A DNA stretch of 64,000 bases from Gautieria morchelliformis. Taxonomy: Eukaryota > Basidiomycota > Agaricomycetes > Gomphales > Gomphaceae. Location: positions 124,001 to 188,000 of the forward strand of contig WHVA01000181.1 in assembly GCA_015179125.1 (NCBI GenBank), written 5' to 3'. Positions 41,850 to 52,739 of the stretch are shown here, piece by piece. Position 1 is the stretch's first letter; the number at the start of each line of letters is the position of its first letter. The notes below the pieces were generated by a model. It was not told where the DNA came from. It saw nothing but the letters and a program-made list of their open reading frames with translations, and did no database searches. The translations under genes were made by a program, and so were the position numbers.

Positions 41850-43440
41850 AAAAGTCAAAACTCACTTCTTATACAGCTGATACAACAAACAACGAAACCA
41901 CCTTAATGTTACAATATCTTTTCAATGCGTCCAAAGCCGTTTCTCGATCTTAACAAACGGACATTATTACTCTCCCCTAGATTTTATAACTTTATTCAAA
42001 TAAATACCTGAACAGAACGACGTTTATCTTCTGTTTTCCATTCCTTCAACCCTACCTCGCTGAAAACACCCTAAAATGCTTCATGATTTGTATTGAATAC
42101 AATTACTCACATTTTTCGACAAGTCTGCAATCGTTGCCAATGCCTGAACTAAAAACATAGACTGTGTTCCCTTCCTCACCGATCTCCCAAATGGTCACCT
42201 CCAACCAAATCAATTCCATTATCGCAATACCAAAAGTGTAAATACCCACCATATCATCCCCCCCATGCTTGATGTTCAACTACAATGATGTAATGCATCT
42301 ACCACTGTTTCTCGACGGAGCAGGATCCATTCTACCAAACATATCTCCTAAATTCAACGTCATTATAGAAAAATTCCTGCTTGCGCATAATCACATGTGT
42401 AAGCCAGATTTGTGTACCAAATCTCAGTCAATTGTCCCCTTTCCATCCTACATTCCGATTAATAAATCACAATCCTTTTTCGATACTGATGAAAACCCAG
42501 TATATAATTACCAAAACTTCGTTCCATGTTAATGTCACTGTTTTTTGTATCGCATGATTACATGTTCCAAATAATCGATGTATTAGATTTAAACGTAAAA
42601 TATAATTTTAAAGCTCCTTCAACAAGGCTGCACCGGCAACGCCGGTCTCTAGTAGGTTTGGTGCAAGCCTTGAAGCTCCAACTTCATCTCCAGAGGAGAG
42701 GCTTGTACCAAGATGTCGCGCTAGGGGGACCGTCTCCTCACGGTGCTGCATCGGCCACAACACCTCTCGCATCAAGTTTTCTTTATATTATCGTAACAGA
42801 GATGTATTCAGACAACTTGTCCTGTGTGAGTAGCTAAGAATAATTTTCATTATGTCGTGATGTATGTGCCTTCTGGGACGAGTGACAAATGGCTTGTGAG
42901 GCACGTAGTTGAACCAGTCGCTCAAGAATAATTTTAAAAGAATTATCACAATGACCTGTAGTATGTTTTAAAGTGATCCCATAAATTATGTTGCTGCTCG
43001 GTGACCGGTGGGTGCAGCACCAGGCACTTTTCCAGACGACGGTGTCGACAGTTCGTTACGTCACATGACTTTAAGCACGCTCGCATTTTAAATGGACATC
43101 GACGTATGCTGGGGAGATATCCTGCTGTTATCATGGAAAGATGTTCTAGAGGACAGGCTTGGGATCACATTTTCTCTCATCAGTCATCTGGGAGTCTCAT
43201 ATTCTGAGCTATTATTGTTTCTCTTCTCTCCTTCTTGCCCGAACATCAGGAAACACCCGAAATTCTGGTAGCGGCGCCTACCAGCACGTCACGTCACATG
43301 GTCTACCATGGCCCACGTAGTCACGCGTGTGGCTGCGTAAGTCCACATAGTCCTCCGTGCTCAAACGTCCTTATGTATCATATGTTAGATACATATCCGG
43401 GCCCTTTCTACCATAGACATCTGCTTTCTATGGTCGGCTA
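41850..43440. other. Mostly AT-rich interval without recognised gene
   Basis: 41,850-42,600 is distinctly AT-rich compared with its neighbours and holds only short ORFs (one at 42,269-42,532, unrecognised). 42,610-42,780 contains caacgccggtctctagt, similar to gacgccggcctctagtg at about 47,751-47,769. No gene is supported. Confidence 0.4.
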
Positions 43441-43464
43441 GAGCGTGAGCGCGTATCTATGCAC

Positions 43465-43915
43465 CAATACATGGCGCAGGTACACCCTCGCAGGCAAGCA
43501 AGCTTCCTCTCGCCCACTTATCTACACACTAATGCACAGCCCAGCTACACAGGGACGCAAGCAAGGTTCCTTTCGTGCGCGTATCTACGCAGCAAACACA
43601 GAGAAAGGGAACGTACTCTGACCGGGCTCACTTTTTTTTTTTTCTCTCGCGCACAGCCCAGCTACCCAGGGACGCAGAGTTCCTTTCGTGTGTGTATCTA
43701 CGCAGCAAACACGGCCGGGCAACATAGGAGTGACCGTTTTTGGATGGGTTGAACTCTACTGTTGAACTCTACTAGCCCTCTCATGCACTTGACTGCCAGG
43801 GCAGGACGGAAACCTCCTCTGTCGCACTTTGTACGCACTAATACATGGCACAGCTACAGGGACGCAGGCTTCCTGACGGGCACGTGTCTACGCAGCATGC
43901 CACCAGATGGCTCGG
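43465..43915 (+). repeat. Four degenerate direct repeats, about 60 bp
   Basis: The pattern cagctacacagggacgcaag, then ttcctttcgtg and tatctacgcagcaaacac recurs, degraded, at about 43,470, 43,535, 43,660 and 43,850. The spacing is irregular. A poly-T of 13 lies at about 43,631-43,643. Confidence 0.65.
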
Positions 43916-44143
43916 CGCAGCGCCATATTTCCTCAGGTATGGCTTTGAATTGGATGTGCTTCATTTGAGTCTGCATGGCATAAGTATATCTGACGCCCCT
44001 GAGGAGGAGGCATGGCCGCAGGGACCTCGGACATCGATCCCCGTGCTCCACTCTAACAGTCATGTGACTGGTTATCTCTAAGCTGCATCCTTTCTTCTTC
44101 CTGACCACCACAACTGCGTACCCGTTCGAGCATACTGACCTCA

Positions 44144-46199
44144 ATGGCTCCAGCAGCTACCAAACGGAAAGCTCTACAGGAGATCAACCTGACCCAACTC
44201 CCCACCCATTCCACTGTGCTAAAGAAAACCTCAACTCACGAGGATTCAAGCTCGAGGACCCGTCCTCGGTTGGGCCCCGCACCAACCAAAACCCTCACTA
44301 CCAACCCCAGTTCACACAGTCGCCTGACCAAAAAAGGACTCAAGTATTGTAAGTACCATCTATCTTGAGCTATGCGAGTAATCTACCCTGAAATGTGCCA
44401 GAAATCCAGGTAGAGGCTGACAAGCAAGGACTTGCACATCAACGGGAACGTCGCCTCGTGCGTGAGGAGGAAGCCCGAGCCTTGGATGCGGAGGTCGCGG
44501 CTCTTAGGGATGAAGGCCTAGGGGACGAGGAAATCGCAGAGTTCCTCAGTGACCCGAACGTCAATGATTCCGAGGATGAACCTGGGCCTCAGACCCGTAT
44601 GTGTGTCATGACCAGTTTATTTCTCCTACCGCGTTACTTTCATGTTCCCCCTCGTCACTCCCTAGCATCTTCGTCAGAGTTCACCGCACCTACCGACCAC
44701 TCCTCCTCTACATCCACTCTACTCGTCGTTTTCCCCATCTTCCGAACCACTATTCGCTGCTCGCGCATTTCGCCAACAGGCACGCCATCAAAATATGATC
44801 GATACCAGTCACCTGGCATGAGGGTTCATCATTAACCCCATCACCTTCTTAATCCAACCCCATTGGGTGTTCGTATGGCTAAGGTGTGTTCGCAGGACGT
44901 TCCTTCTATAGGACGTGCGGGATCAACCCAGTAAAAGAAGAGACCGTGCAGGGTGGCGTATATGCGGGTCCCAAGACATGGTTTTGTCCATAAGTGCTTT
45001 CGCCCCCTTTTACTCTCCGACGTTTCATGTTCGCATTCTTCCCTCACTCTATTGTATGTTTATTCCATCTCCTTAGTATCATGACTGCGCACCCCTATCC
45101 AACCCCGACTTGTGACGGCCTCTTTCCTATTCGCTGATACCGTACGAGCATTCGATATAAGTAGTTTACATTCGCATGTATATTCCCCAGTTCAATTATC
45201 ATACGTCGTCCATCTTGTGCAAACTCGACCTCGCTGTGATCATCGCCTTGAGCCTCTCCTTGAAGATCCCTATCTTCGACCAGCCAAGGACTTAGGCACC
45301 ACTGGTGAGTTCTCATACTTCATCTCCGTTACCCTAGCCTTCGAACTACCTTCTGTGCTGTTGGCGAAGGGCTCCTAAGGAGTACCTTCGCCAGCGAAGG
45401 GACTGTCGAAACTTAGACAGCCCTTCCGCAATATCTTGCACGTTGTGTCGTCAAGTGTTGCGAGCTGTTCCGCTACGACTGTAGACAGGGCGAGCCCCGT
45501 TCGGGCAACCCCTTTGTTTCGTGAACATTTATCGGTTCACTTATTCGCCGAATGGCATATCTCTTCGCACAAGTCATTCGGGCATTCGCTGTGTTCACTA
45601 ATACACGATATTAACGCCTAAAAACCAATCTTGACAATGTGTTCCTGTGGCCCCAAATATCTACTCATTTGTTTCCTTTCGTTATGTCCAGGAAGGATCC
45701 AGGCGAATGAGGTCCTTCATCCACATACCCCCCCCCCTTTTTTTTTGGGTTATTGCACTCACCTTTCATCTAGTTTGCATTCAAGGCAACAACGGCGGTT
45801 GTCACAGCCGCCTCGAAGCCTTTGGTGTCCAATGCTGTTCGGCGCCAGACAGCCAGCTCACCCGCACCCCTCCGGTCTGTGACACGCAATGCAGCCCAGC
45901 CACATCATCCATCTGCCTCCTCGCCAGCTCCACGTCCTGACAACGGTCACATGGACTGGACCCACGGAGAACAGGGTCTAGGCCCTGGCACGTCACCAGC
46001 AGCACCTGCATGATCACGGAGGGTGCATTTTTTTCCACCTGTCTATAGCTGAACCATTGTCTTACTTCCTGTATCTTGTTACAGTGCACATGCTGGATTC
46101 CCAAACATCATCACAAACCCTCGAAAGCCGGCGTTCAATGCTGCCAAATTTGCTCGCACTGCCCAGGCACTCGATGACGACGAGCACTCGGATAGTTAG
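44144..46199 (+). CDS. Unknown multi-exon fungal protein, solo LTR in intron
   Basis: Not confidently identified. Exon 1 starts at 44,144 (MAPAATKRKALQEINLTQLP) and reaches a GTAAGT donor after TKKGLKY. The next exon is highly charged and helical (ADKQGLAHQRERRLVREEEA, then EIAEFLSDPNVNDSEDE) and ends at a GTATGT donor at about 44,598. A solo LTR (44,604-45,636) sits in that intron, whose acceptor ttatgtccag is at about 45,692. A Pro- and Ala-rich exon (45,790-46,013) and a last exon (AHAGFPNIITNPRKPAFNAA, then ARTAQALDDDEHSD) end at 46,199. I could not find a perfectly in-frame join between exons 1 and 2, so it may be a decaying copy. The layout resembles N-termini of large Agaricomycete nuclear-type families; that is a guess. 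Confidence 0.5.
44604..45636 (-). mobile_element. Solo LTR, family X, copy 3
   Basis: A 1,033-bp minus-strand copy. On the plus strand it begins TGTCATGACCAG and ends CAATCTTGACA, flanked by a perfect 5-bp duplication, atgtg (44,599-44,603 and 45,637-45,641). It lies inside an intron of the gene at 44,144. Confidence 0.93.
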
Positions 46200-46394
46200 A
46201 GGGCACTAGCTGCATCCTTGTTCCCGTGCAGAGCGCGTATAAATATATGTAATTCTTCCATTTGCCCAATCCCAATGACTGTACTATACCCTATCTGCGT
46301 GCCTACACCGGAATCCAAAAGCTGCGCCGCCGTTCTATGCAACTATACACGCCTTATGGGCATAGCTACACACAATATGCAGCCATGGGGAAAT

Positions 46395-46600
46395 GCTACT
46401 GCCCCCTACGTCGCCTCTCTAGTGCCCTGTAGCGGCTGGCCTCAGCGGACTACAAATACCTACGGAGCTTGGTGGCGTGCTACAGGGCACTACGTCGCGC
46501 TACGATGGCAGGCGGTCGGCTACCGAAGGCTACATGACAGGGGGGGGTTGCTACGACGCTAAAGGGGCTACGTGCGCTACGTAAAGCTAAGTAAAACCCT
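46395..46600. repeat. GCTAC-rich tract with 13-bp inverted repeat
   Basis: The pentamer ctacg or gctac occurs many times. Perfect 13-bp arms lie at 46,421-46,433 and 46,479-46,491. The tract ends in aaaccctctttttttcc, a T run that could stop RNA polymerase III. A plus-strand ORF crosses it but its residues simply mirror the repeat. Confidence 0.6.
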
Positions 46601-46707
46601 CTTTTTTTCCTGATCTTGAAGGTTGGAAACCGTGCCTGTCAATGACTCAATTTATTCGTACCACTATACTGAGAGACTCTGTACGGTGAGAGAGTGGCAC
46701 GGATGGT

Positions 46708-46795
46708 GCATGTGCACTGTGAGCCGAGAGGCGACAACTGACGGTTCCTGGGCACCATGAGCCGAGAGGCGAGGGGACGGTTCAGGTGGTCCGTA
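46708..46795 (+). repeat. Two tandem copies of a 37-40 bp unit
   Basis: tgagccgagaggcga followed by gacggttc appears twice (about 46,720 and 46,758). Confidence 0.75.
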
Positions 46796-47044
46796 GGTGT
46801 AGGCGCGTGTGATTAGAATACGCATGTATTTTACAACAGGTTGTACATGTAATAGACATGTACATGTTTACAACAGCCGGCATCTGACTCCTATCCGGGA
46901 AACGCTCCTCAAGTTGCAGCATATGGAGGATATATTAGCCCGAGCATCCTTAATATTTGATGGGAAGTGTCGGGCGAGTTGAATTATTAATACTAGGCCC
47001 TGGAGAAACATGGGGTGTCGACCACCCAGGTCAAAATTTCAAAT

Positions 47045-47770
47045 CCTAACGTCAAGGAACGAATGGGTTCCCTTGTCGAAGACAAGGGCTCTCTAAGGTC
47101 CAGAAATATCGATCCGACATGACGTTTCTTTGTATTTGCTGTCCTGGATGGGTGTTTTCTGATAAAGATATATTGACGTATTTCATAATCCTTTCCTTGC
47201 TGAAAAAGGTATATCTTCGCGAAATTGTAAGCTGATTAGTAAACTTTGGACCCGTTTTACAGCGTCTATCTTATCTCGACCTCTATACGGTACACGTACT
47301 GCTCTAATGTTCACGCGGTGACGTCGTGTACTAGAGGAGCAATGCAGGGGCACCTTCCCATGGTACGATACACTTCACACTTCTTCAATCAATCCCTTTC
47401 TCCCATTAAATGTATATCTTTTGCTGGGTGCATCGTACTTCATCGCCTACAACGCGTGTATTTGAAACTACGACAAAGTATCTCAAAATAAAGCCATCTA
47501 TTCTGATTCCCTTGGTCTGGTGCTCCTCTGTTCCTGTCTGCGAAGATTAGGCTCTGTTACCTAGGGAAGAGTGTTGCTAGGGGAGGCGGATGTGCAGCTG
47601 TTTTGAGCCAATGAAAGCTCTCATCAGGGGAACACTAACGACAAAATAAACCATTCTATTCCAATGTCGTTGGTGTACATAATTGATTTAAAAAAAAAAA
47701 AAAAACAGAGCCTGACCAAGTATCTCGAACATCTTTGACAAGGGCCATGCTGGCGACGCCGGCCTCTAGT
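47045..47770. mobile_element. 0.7-kb insertion absent from duplication copy 1
   Basis: Copy 1 runs continuously through the equivalent point (about 8,295). The insert begins near a perfect hairpin at 47,070-47,088 (8-bp arms, 3-base loop) and contains an A16 run at 47,690-47,705. It may be a retroposed sequence or a deletion in copy 1. No ORF is recognised and no duplication was found. Confidence 0.5.
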
Positions 47771-48173
47771 GTCACAATGCTGTTGTCACATTTTTATGGA
47801 TGTGACACACATAATTAGTTGGTCTATGACCATTTGCAGTGGAAAACCAATGTAACCAACTCCATTGCTGGCCTCACTCCACAGGATGCCAGCTGCCCAG
47901 TTAGCCAAAGCTCACCTGCCACAGTACACCATTAAGACGTAAGCAGTCTAACCATTCACCCAATACCTCGGATGTTCTCGCTGAAGTGCGAGTGAATATC
48001 CTCGAAGAGAGGACGGATAATGTCCTGTGGTTTAAGGTACATACGTACACCACTTATTCTATCCTTGTTTCATATTGATATGTCGTTTTTGTTTAGGAAA
48101 GGGTCATGACACAGGATGAGATTGTTGAGAGCGTGGTGGTAGGTTGTACGCTGTGGTAGTCTTCTCACGTTCA

Positions 48174-48924
48174 TGGCCTCCCAAGGACAGTGCAGCAAGC
48201 TCCCTGCGGTGGCGGTGGTCTATCCACAGTCCTAAACGTGGCTGGTATCTTCGAGTCCGATCCCCATCCTTCCCACAAGGTACATTCATTCAATCTCATT
48301 CCACCAGCCCCAAAGGCAGCCCCAGCTCTTGTGGCTGTGGGGACTATACAGACCATTAGGACACCTGAGCATCTCGATGGAAAACTCGTGTTTTCAGTGC
48401 GCACTTCTTGGCCTACACCCGAGAAAGCGTCACCAGGCAAAGTGTGCATGAACATTAACTCGCACTCCTACCCGCCCGCACAACCTGTTGCACCATCACC
48501 GTCCTCCTCTCAGACCCTCTCTGTGCCATCTCCTCATGAAATCAAAGCAAAAGTACACACAATCACGCCCCAGAATACCACCACTGTCACATGTTTCGTC
48601 TTCTACCCTTTCTTATGCCTTCCTACATCTATCTACCTTGTCTCCAGCCCTGCTCAATTTCTTTTCTCGCGCGTTAGCTTACGTTAACTTTCACGGACCA
48701 CACGCCAACGTTCTCCATGCTTACTACAGGCTTGCTTGAGATCAACAAGGAGATTGAGTGCCAGCTGCGTGGATCCCGGGTTTTGGACAGCAGTTGCGCT
48801 GGCGTATCTTGAATTTCTGACAGAGAGAGACATGAGTGAGGCAGATGTGGTGGTGCAAATCATAGTTGACGTCATTTCCTATCAATACACAGTCTTATCC
48901 CACGGCTGTGAACGGGTGACATGA
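48174..48924 (+). pseudogene. Module B gene copy 2
   Basis: Paralogue of 8,713-9,550. It keeps NVAGIFESDPHPSH in frame with FNLIPPAPKAAPALVAVGTI, TPEHLDGKLVFSV and ITPQNTTTVTCFVFYP, which is split by a one-base loss in copy 1. However, it lacks about 95 bp after SRALAY and later frames are broken (the counterpart of GVDPGFWVAVALAYLEF is frameshifted). Both copies are therefore damaged at different points. Confidence 0.5.
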
Positions 48925-49259
48925 TGGTGACGGAATAGGTCATGTGAGCGGTGAGTTATTGGAGGTTCTGGTAATCTATCTTGTTGCGATATCTGTAGAA
49001 CATCTCACAAGAGCCAATATTCTAGGTCACTCTGTCTCAAAGCTGTTGCGATGTATTCAAAAGTAGAAATGCCCCACCCTCTATTTTATTCCATCCCAAT
49101 TAATCTATTTTCCATACTCGAACTCATCAGTGTTCAGTGTAACGGGTGATTGAATTTATCCACATCCCGAGTCGGCTCATTCCCAAGAAGTAATAATATG
49201 AGTGTAAAAGGATACTTATCGGTCACTCAAAATTTAGAGGGAAGCACAGTGAGTTTAGG

Positions 49260-49440
49260 AGCTTTTGGCACATCTGCATATACTCGTGCGCTGCGCATCC
49301 AGATTGTACGGTGCTCACATGGAGTATAAATATACGGTATGCTCTGCGTGCGACGGGAATATCAGTGTCCATCATGATCGGGTACGTCGTGCGCTCAATT
49401 TAATGCGATGTCGGGCTCCATCCAGGCCAAACGTTGCTGA
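49260..49440 (+). promoter_or_regulatory. Module C copy 2: promoter-like repeat
   Basis: Matches 10,040-10,210, including gagtataaatatacgg and cgtgcgacgggaatatcagt, with a small insertion between the TATA-like motif and the cgtgcgac block. Role unproven. Confidence 0.35.
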
Positions 49441-49848
49441 TACTCGTGAGCATCACAATAGGGTCTTGCGTACTTGCGTCCGACAGGTTGTTCAAGGGGG
49501 TCATGGGTTCATGGCATTCCCACTGGGTTTTTTATTGCCATGAGCTGCCAGCCCCATGATCCTGCCCTGGATTTTCTCTAGAGTACATGTATTCCTTGGA
49601 CTTCCACTTAGTGTACTTGTCATTCCATGGACTGTCTATGCACTCTCTTTTTGGCAGGCAGGCGTCTCGCCAGATGCCGGCCATTATACCTAAACCACTC
49701 ACAAACACGCAAGGCCCCCAAAGGCCACCACAATTCAAATAAATTATGAAGAAAGTCAAATTTGAAATGTCACAGAATATCTATGTATCTATGTGTTTTT
49801 TATGGTATGGGTTGGCAAGAGTGAGCAGATAGCCACATAAGTTGCTGC

Positions 49849-50345
49849 TGTAGTAGACAGGAATTATAGGCAGTAGGTATGGACTTGTTGCTCAAAAGAA
49901 TAGACTAGAAAACAATTCACTCTCTCAGTGAATTTAGTTGTCACTCTAAATATATTATACACTACCTAGAAAACAATTCACTACAGAGGATTTCTAGGTT
50001 AATAAATCGAAAGAATACTAGACTAATTTACTTGCCTCTCTCAGTGAATTTAGTTGTCACTGAGAGAGGGGGAAATTGTTTCACTGCGCATGTACTACTA
50101 CCCGGCCCTTTAGCGCCCAAGAGCTCGCGCGTCGAAGTCATTTCAGACTCCGCTGGGTGCAGCCGCTTGTGAAAGTAGGAATAACAAGATGAAATGGAGA
50201 GATAGGGAGTGAGTGGAAAATTTCGAAAATAACCAGAGAAATGGATGCATGATACAAGAACAATGTGAGAAGAAATTGAGAAACCACACAACAAATTGGA
50301 TATATTATGCTTGATTTTGGTGCAGGAGCATAAATGCTCCCAACA
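49849..50345 (-). mobile_element. Solo LTR of the 26-kb Copia family
   Basis: A 497-bp minus-strand LTR, flanked by a perfect 5-bp duplication, gctgc (49,844-49,848 and 50,346-50,350). On the plus strand it starts tgtagtagacagg and ends ccaaca. Duplication copy 1 has the empty site (agttgctgcatgttgc at about 10,625). It keeps the ancestral long form of the 61-bp segment that is deleted from the Copia 3' LTR. Confidence 0.94.
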
Positions 50346-50452
50346 GCTGCATGTTACTCGGCTAGTGGGTCTGTATTGGAATCGTGGCTATGATGCATTA
50401 GCTTGGATGCTGTCATTGAGCCTCTGCCATTTTTCCAGATGCTACTGAACCA

Positions 50453-52251
50453 TTAACCAGTGTCTGAAAGAGACACTAACTGCTCACCAGAGGCAATCTG
50501 CCCAGCCAGTTCTACATCTCCAGGACATCCAGTTGTGCAAGGAAACTCATCCAACTCTATCCCAGCTGACCCAGCCTCTTCAGGTGACTGCTGGCCTTCC
50601 TGATCAGCCACATTTTCCTCCAAATTCTCAGCATTAAAGTCCTCCCGGCTCAAGTGAGGGTTCCCAAATTCAGCCACTATAGCATTGTGAACACTTTGTC
50701 TAGCTGCTTGGAAGCTGGTGAATGAAAGAGAGGGTAATGAGGGGCTGTTAAGTCGACTGTGTCTCTCTTTGAGAGTTAGATGGCACCGGCAGATGATAAT
50801 TACTGATATGCTGGTTGGTGATCTCCTGTTAGTACAATCATGTCTTTCTTGTTAAATTGGTAAGAAGATACCTGCTCTGAAGGTAGCTTAAGATGGCTTG
50901 AAGGCTAAGCTTGATGCCATAAAGCAGCTGAAGTTAGCCATTCTGTTATCATGATCAATGTATTACATACCCTCAATACCTGAAATGTAAAAGAAGACTG
51001 AGTAAGCCATCAAAGCTCAATGGCATTATAAGTAACAATACCTCAGCTGTGACAGCATTAACCAAACTTATTGTGAGCACAAATCTAAATATGAATCAAC
51101 ATATGCAATATCATAGGAATAATGTTCCATACCCATATCTCACAAAGCCTTACCTGTAGATTAGTGAGATGTTCATATATATAAGCAATATGTTGTATCC
51201 TCACCTTGGTAAATCACTAGACTAACGAGAGATTTCTCATCCCAAATCTCACCTTTCCACCAAAGCCTCAGAGTTTGAATTGAGCTCAGAATGGTTACTA
51301 TCACAACTCCAGTGTCAAAAAGGATTACAGTAACATTATAGATGATGGCCACTGTCAAAGGTATTCAGAGACAAAGGCCAAATACAGGTCCATAGATCTC
51401 ACATCTGATCATTTTGTTAGTGTTAATCTAGGCAGAAAGTCCTAGTCAGTACTGACAAGGTCCATGTATTAAATTGTGAACCAGAGGGATTGCAGTTGTC
51501 CAAAACAGACCCATACTATATCCAGTGAAATGAATTTTGCTATTCGTACAAAGCTTTCACAGGGACATACCACTTCACAAATAATACCACCAAGAATAAG
51601 CAGCCCAAGAATACCCAAAACTCTTTGATTCTGAGAGGAAATAGCATATGTGCGAGCTAGCAGAAGGCCTAGATGATACAATGTGTTGATCCTTCTCCCT
51701 GAGAAATATATGGGTATAATCACTCACCCTGTACACCAATCAGAAAAGAAACCTGTAAAGCACCAATTAGGTAACTTATAGTATTACATTTTCTTCAAAC
51801 ATATGAGTCTCTGGGTTGCTTCATCATAAAGAATGCAAATCATACTAGATACTCATACAAATCAGTCAGGGTGTTACACATGAGAGCACTTTCCAATATA
51901 CCTCAAGGGACATGTTAGATAAATCAACATATATGACAACAAGAAAAAAAGCCAGGGTCAGGTAACGAGCGAGTAGATAGAGAATGGTGCCGATTTTGAC
52001 GGTCTTGCACCAAATGTGCTTGGTCTCAGAAGGCAGCGTGAGAAGAGTGTCGTAGATGAGCAGTGCTGGATAACAAGCTATGGAAATCATGGAATTAGAT
52101 AGGGGTCATGTACGCATACCAAGCCCTGCGACGATGGTAGAGTTGACCGCAAAGCTAGTCCAGGTAAGTTCTTCTGCATCCCGCTCAATGTGGTAAGTAC
52201 GTACCTGTCTGATAAATCCTGGATTTCAGCCGAGGGGTCTGCCTGAGACAT
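50453..52251 (-). CDS. DUF6533-domain multi-pass membrane protein (D2)
   Basis: Paralogue of D1 with the same exon layout. It starts at 52,251 (MSQADPSAEIQDLSD). A 50-bp intron (GTACGT...CTAG) leads to SFAVNSTIVAGL, and a second intron to ACYPALLIYDTLLTLPSE and LLARYLTLAFFLVVIY, the DUF6533 core. Then SDWCTG, LLLARTYAISSQNQRVLGIL, FDTGVVIVTILSSIQTLRLW, a hydrophobic exon (RFVLTISLVNAVTAE) and an acidic tail (GNPHLSREDFNAENLEEN) to the stop at 50,453. All exons are open and all inspected donors are GT, so this copy looks functional. About six transmembrane segments are expected. A solo LTR lies just 100 bases beyond its 3' end. Function of the family is unknown. Confidence 0.82.
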
Positions 52252-52739
52252 GATATAAGAAAGATAGACTGGAATGCAGACGAGGGACTAAGTTGTGCGT
52301 AGCGATGTGGGGTTGGAGTAGCAGATCGCGCAAGGTGCATATATAAGATTCTCGCCATGGGTGCTGCCATGTCAACCGATATTCACAATATCCCATTAGT
52401 GCCGATGCATGGGACAATTTGCAAGGTGGGCGGGTCTGAAACAAGAACGTCATGTGAAAAGCATTAATACAAGGTCGAAGCATCAGATACAGTGATCCGC
52501 TGAGACAAGTAATTGAGCCTTGGCTTCTTGCCAGGAAATAGTTATTATATCCGCGGAATGGTCTCGAAAATGCATATAAAAATTGAAGTCGTGTAAGCGC
52601 ACCTGGCACTCGTTGACGACTGCAAGTGCGGTGTCAGCATAACGACACATGAAAACCGACTGGAACAAAGCTCACTGATGGGTATTAAGGTGAAACAGAT
52701 CCGGGGTATTACTTCAAAAGAAGGGAACACGAGGAAGCG

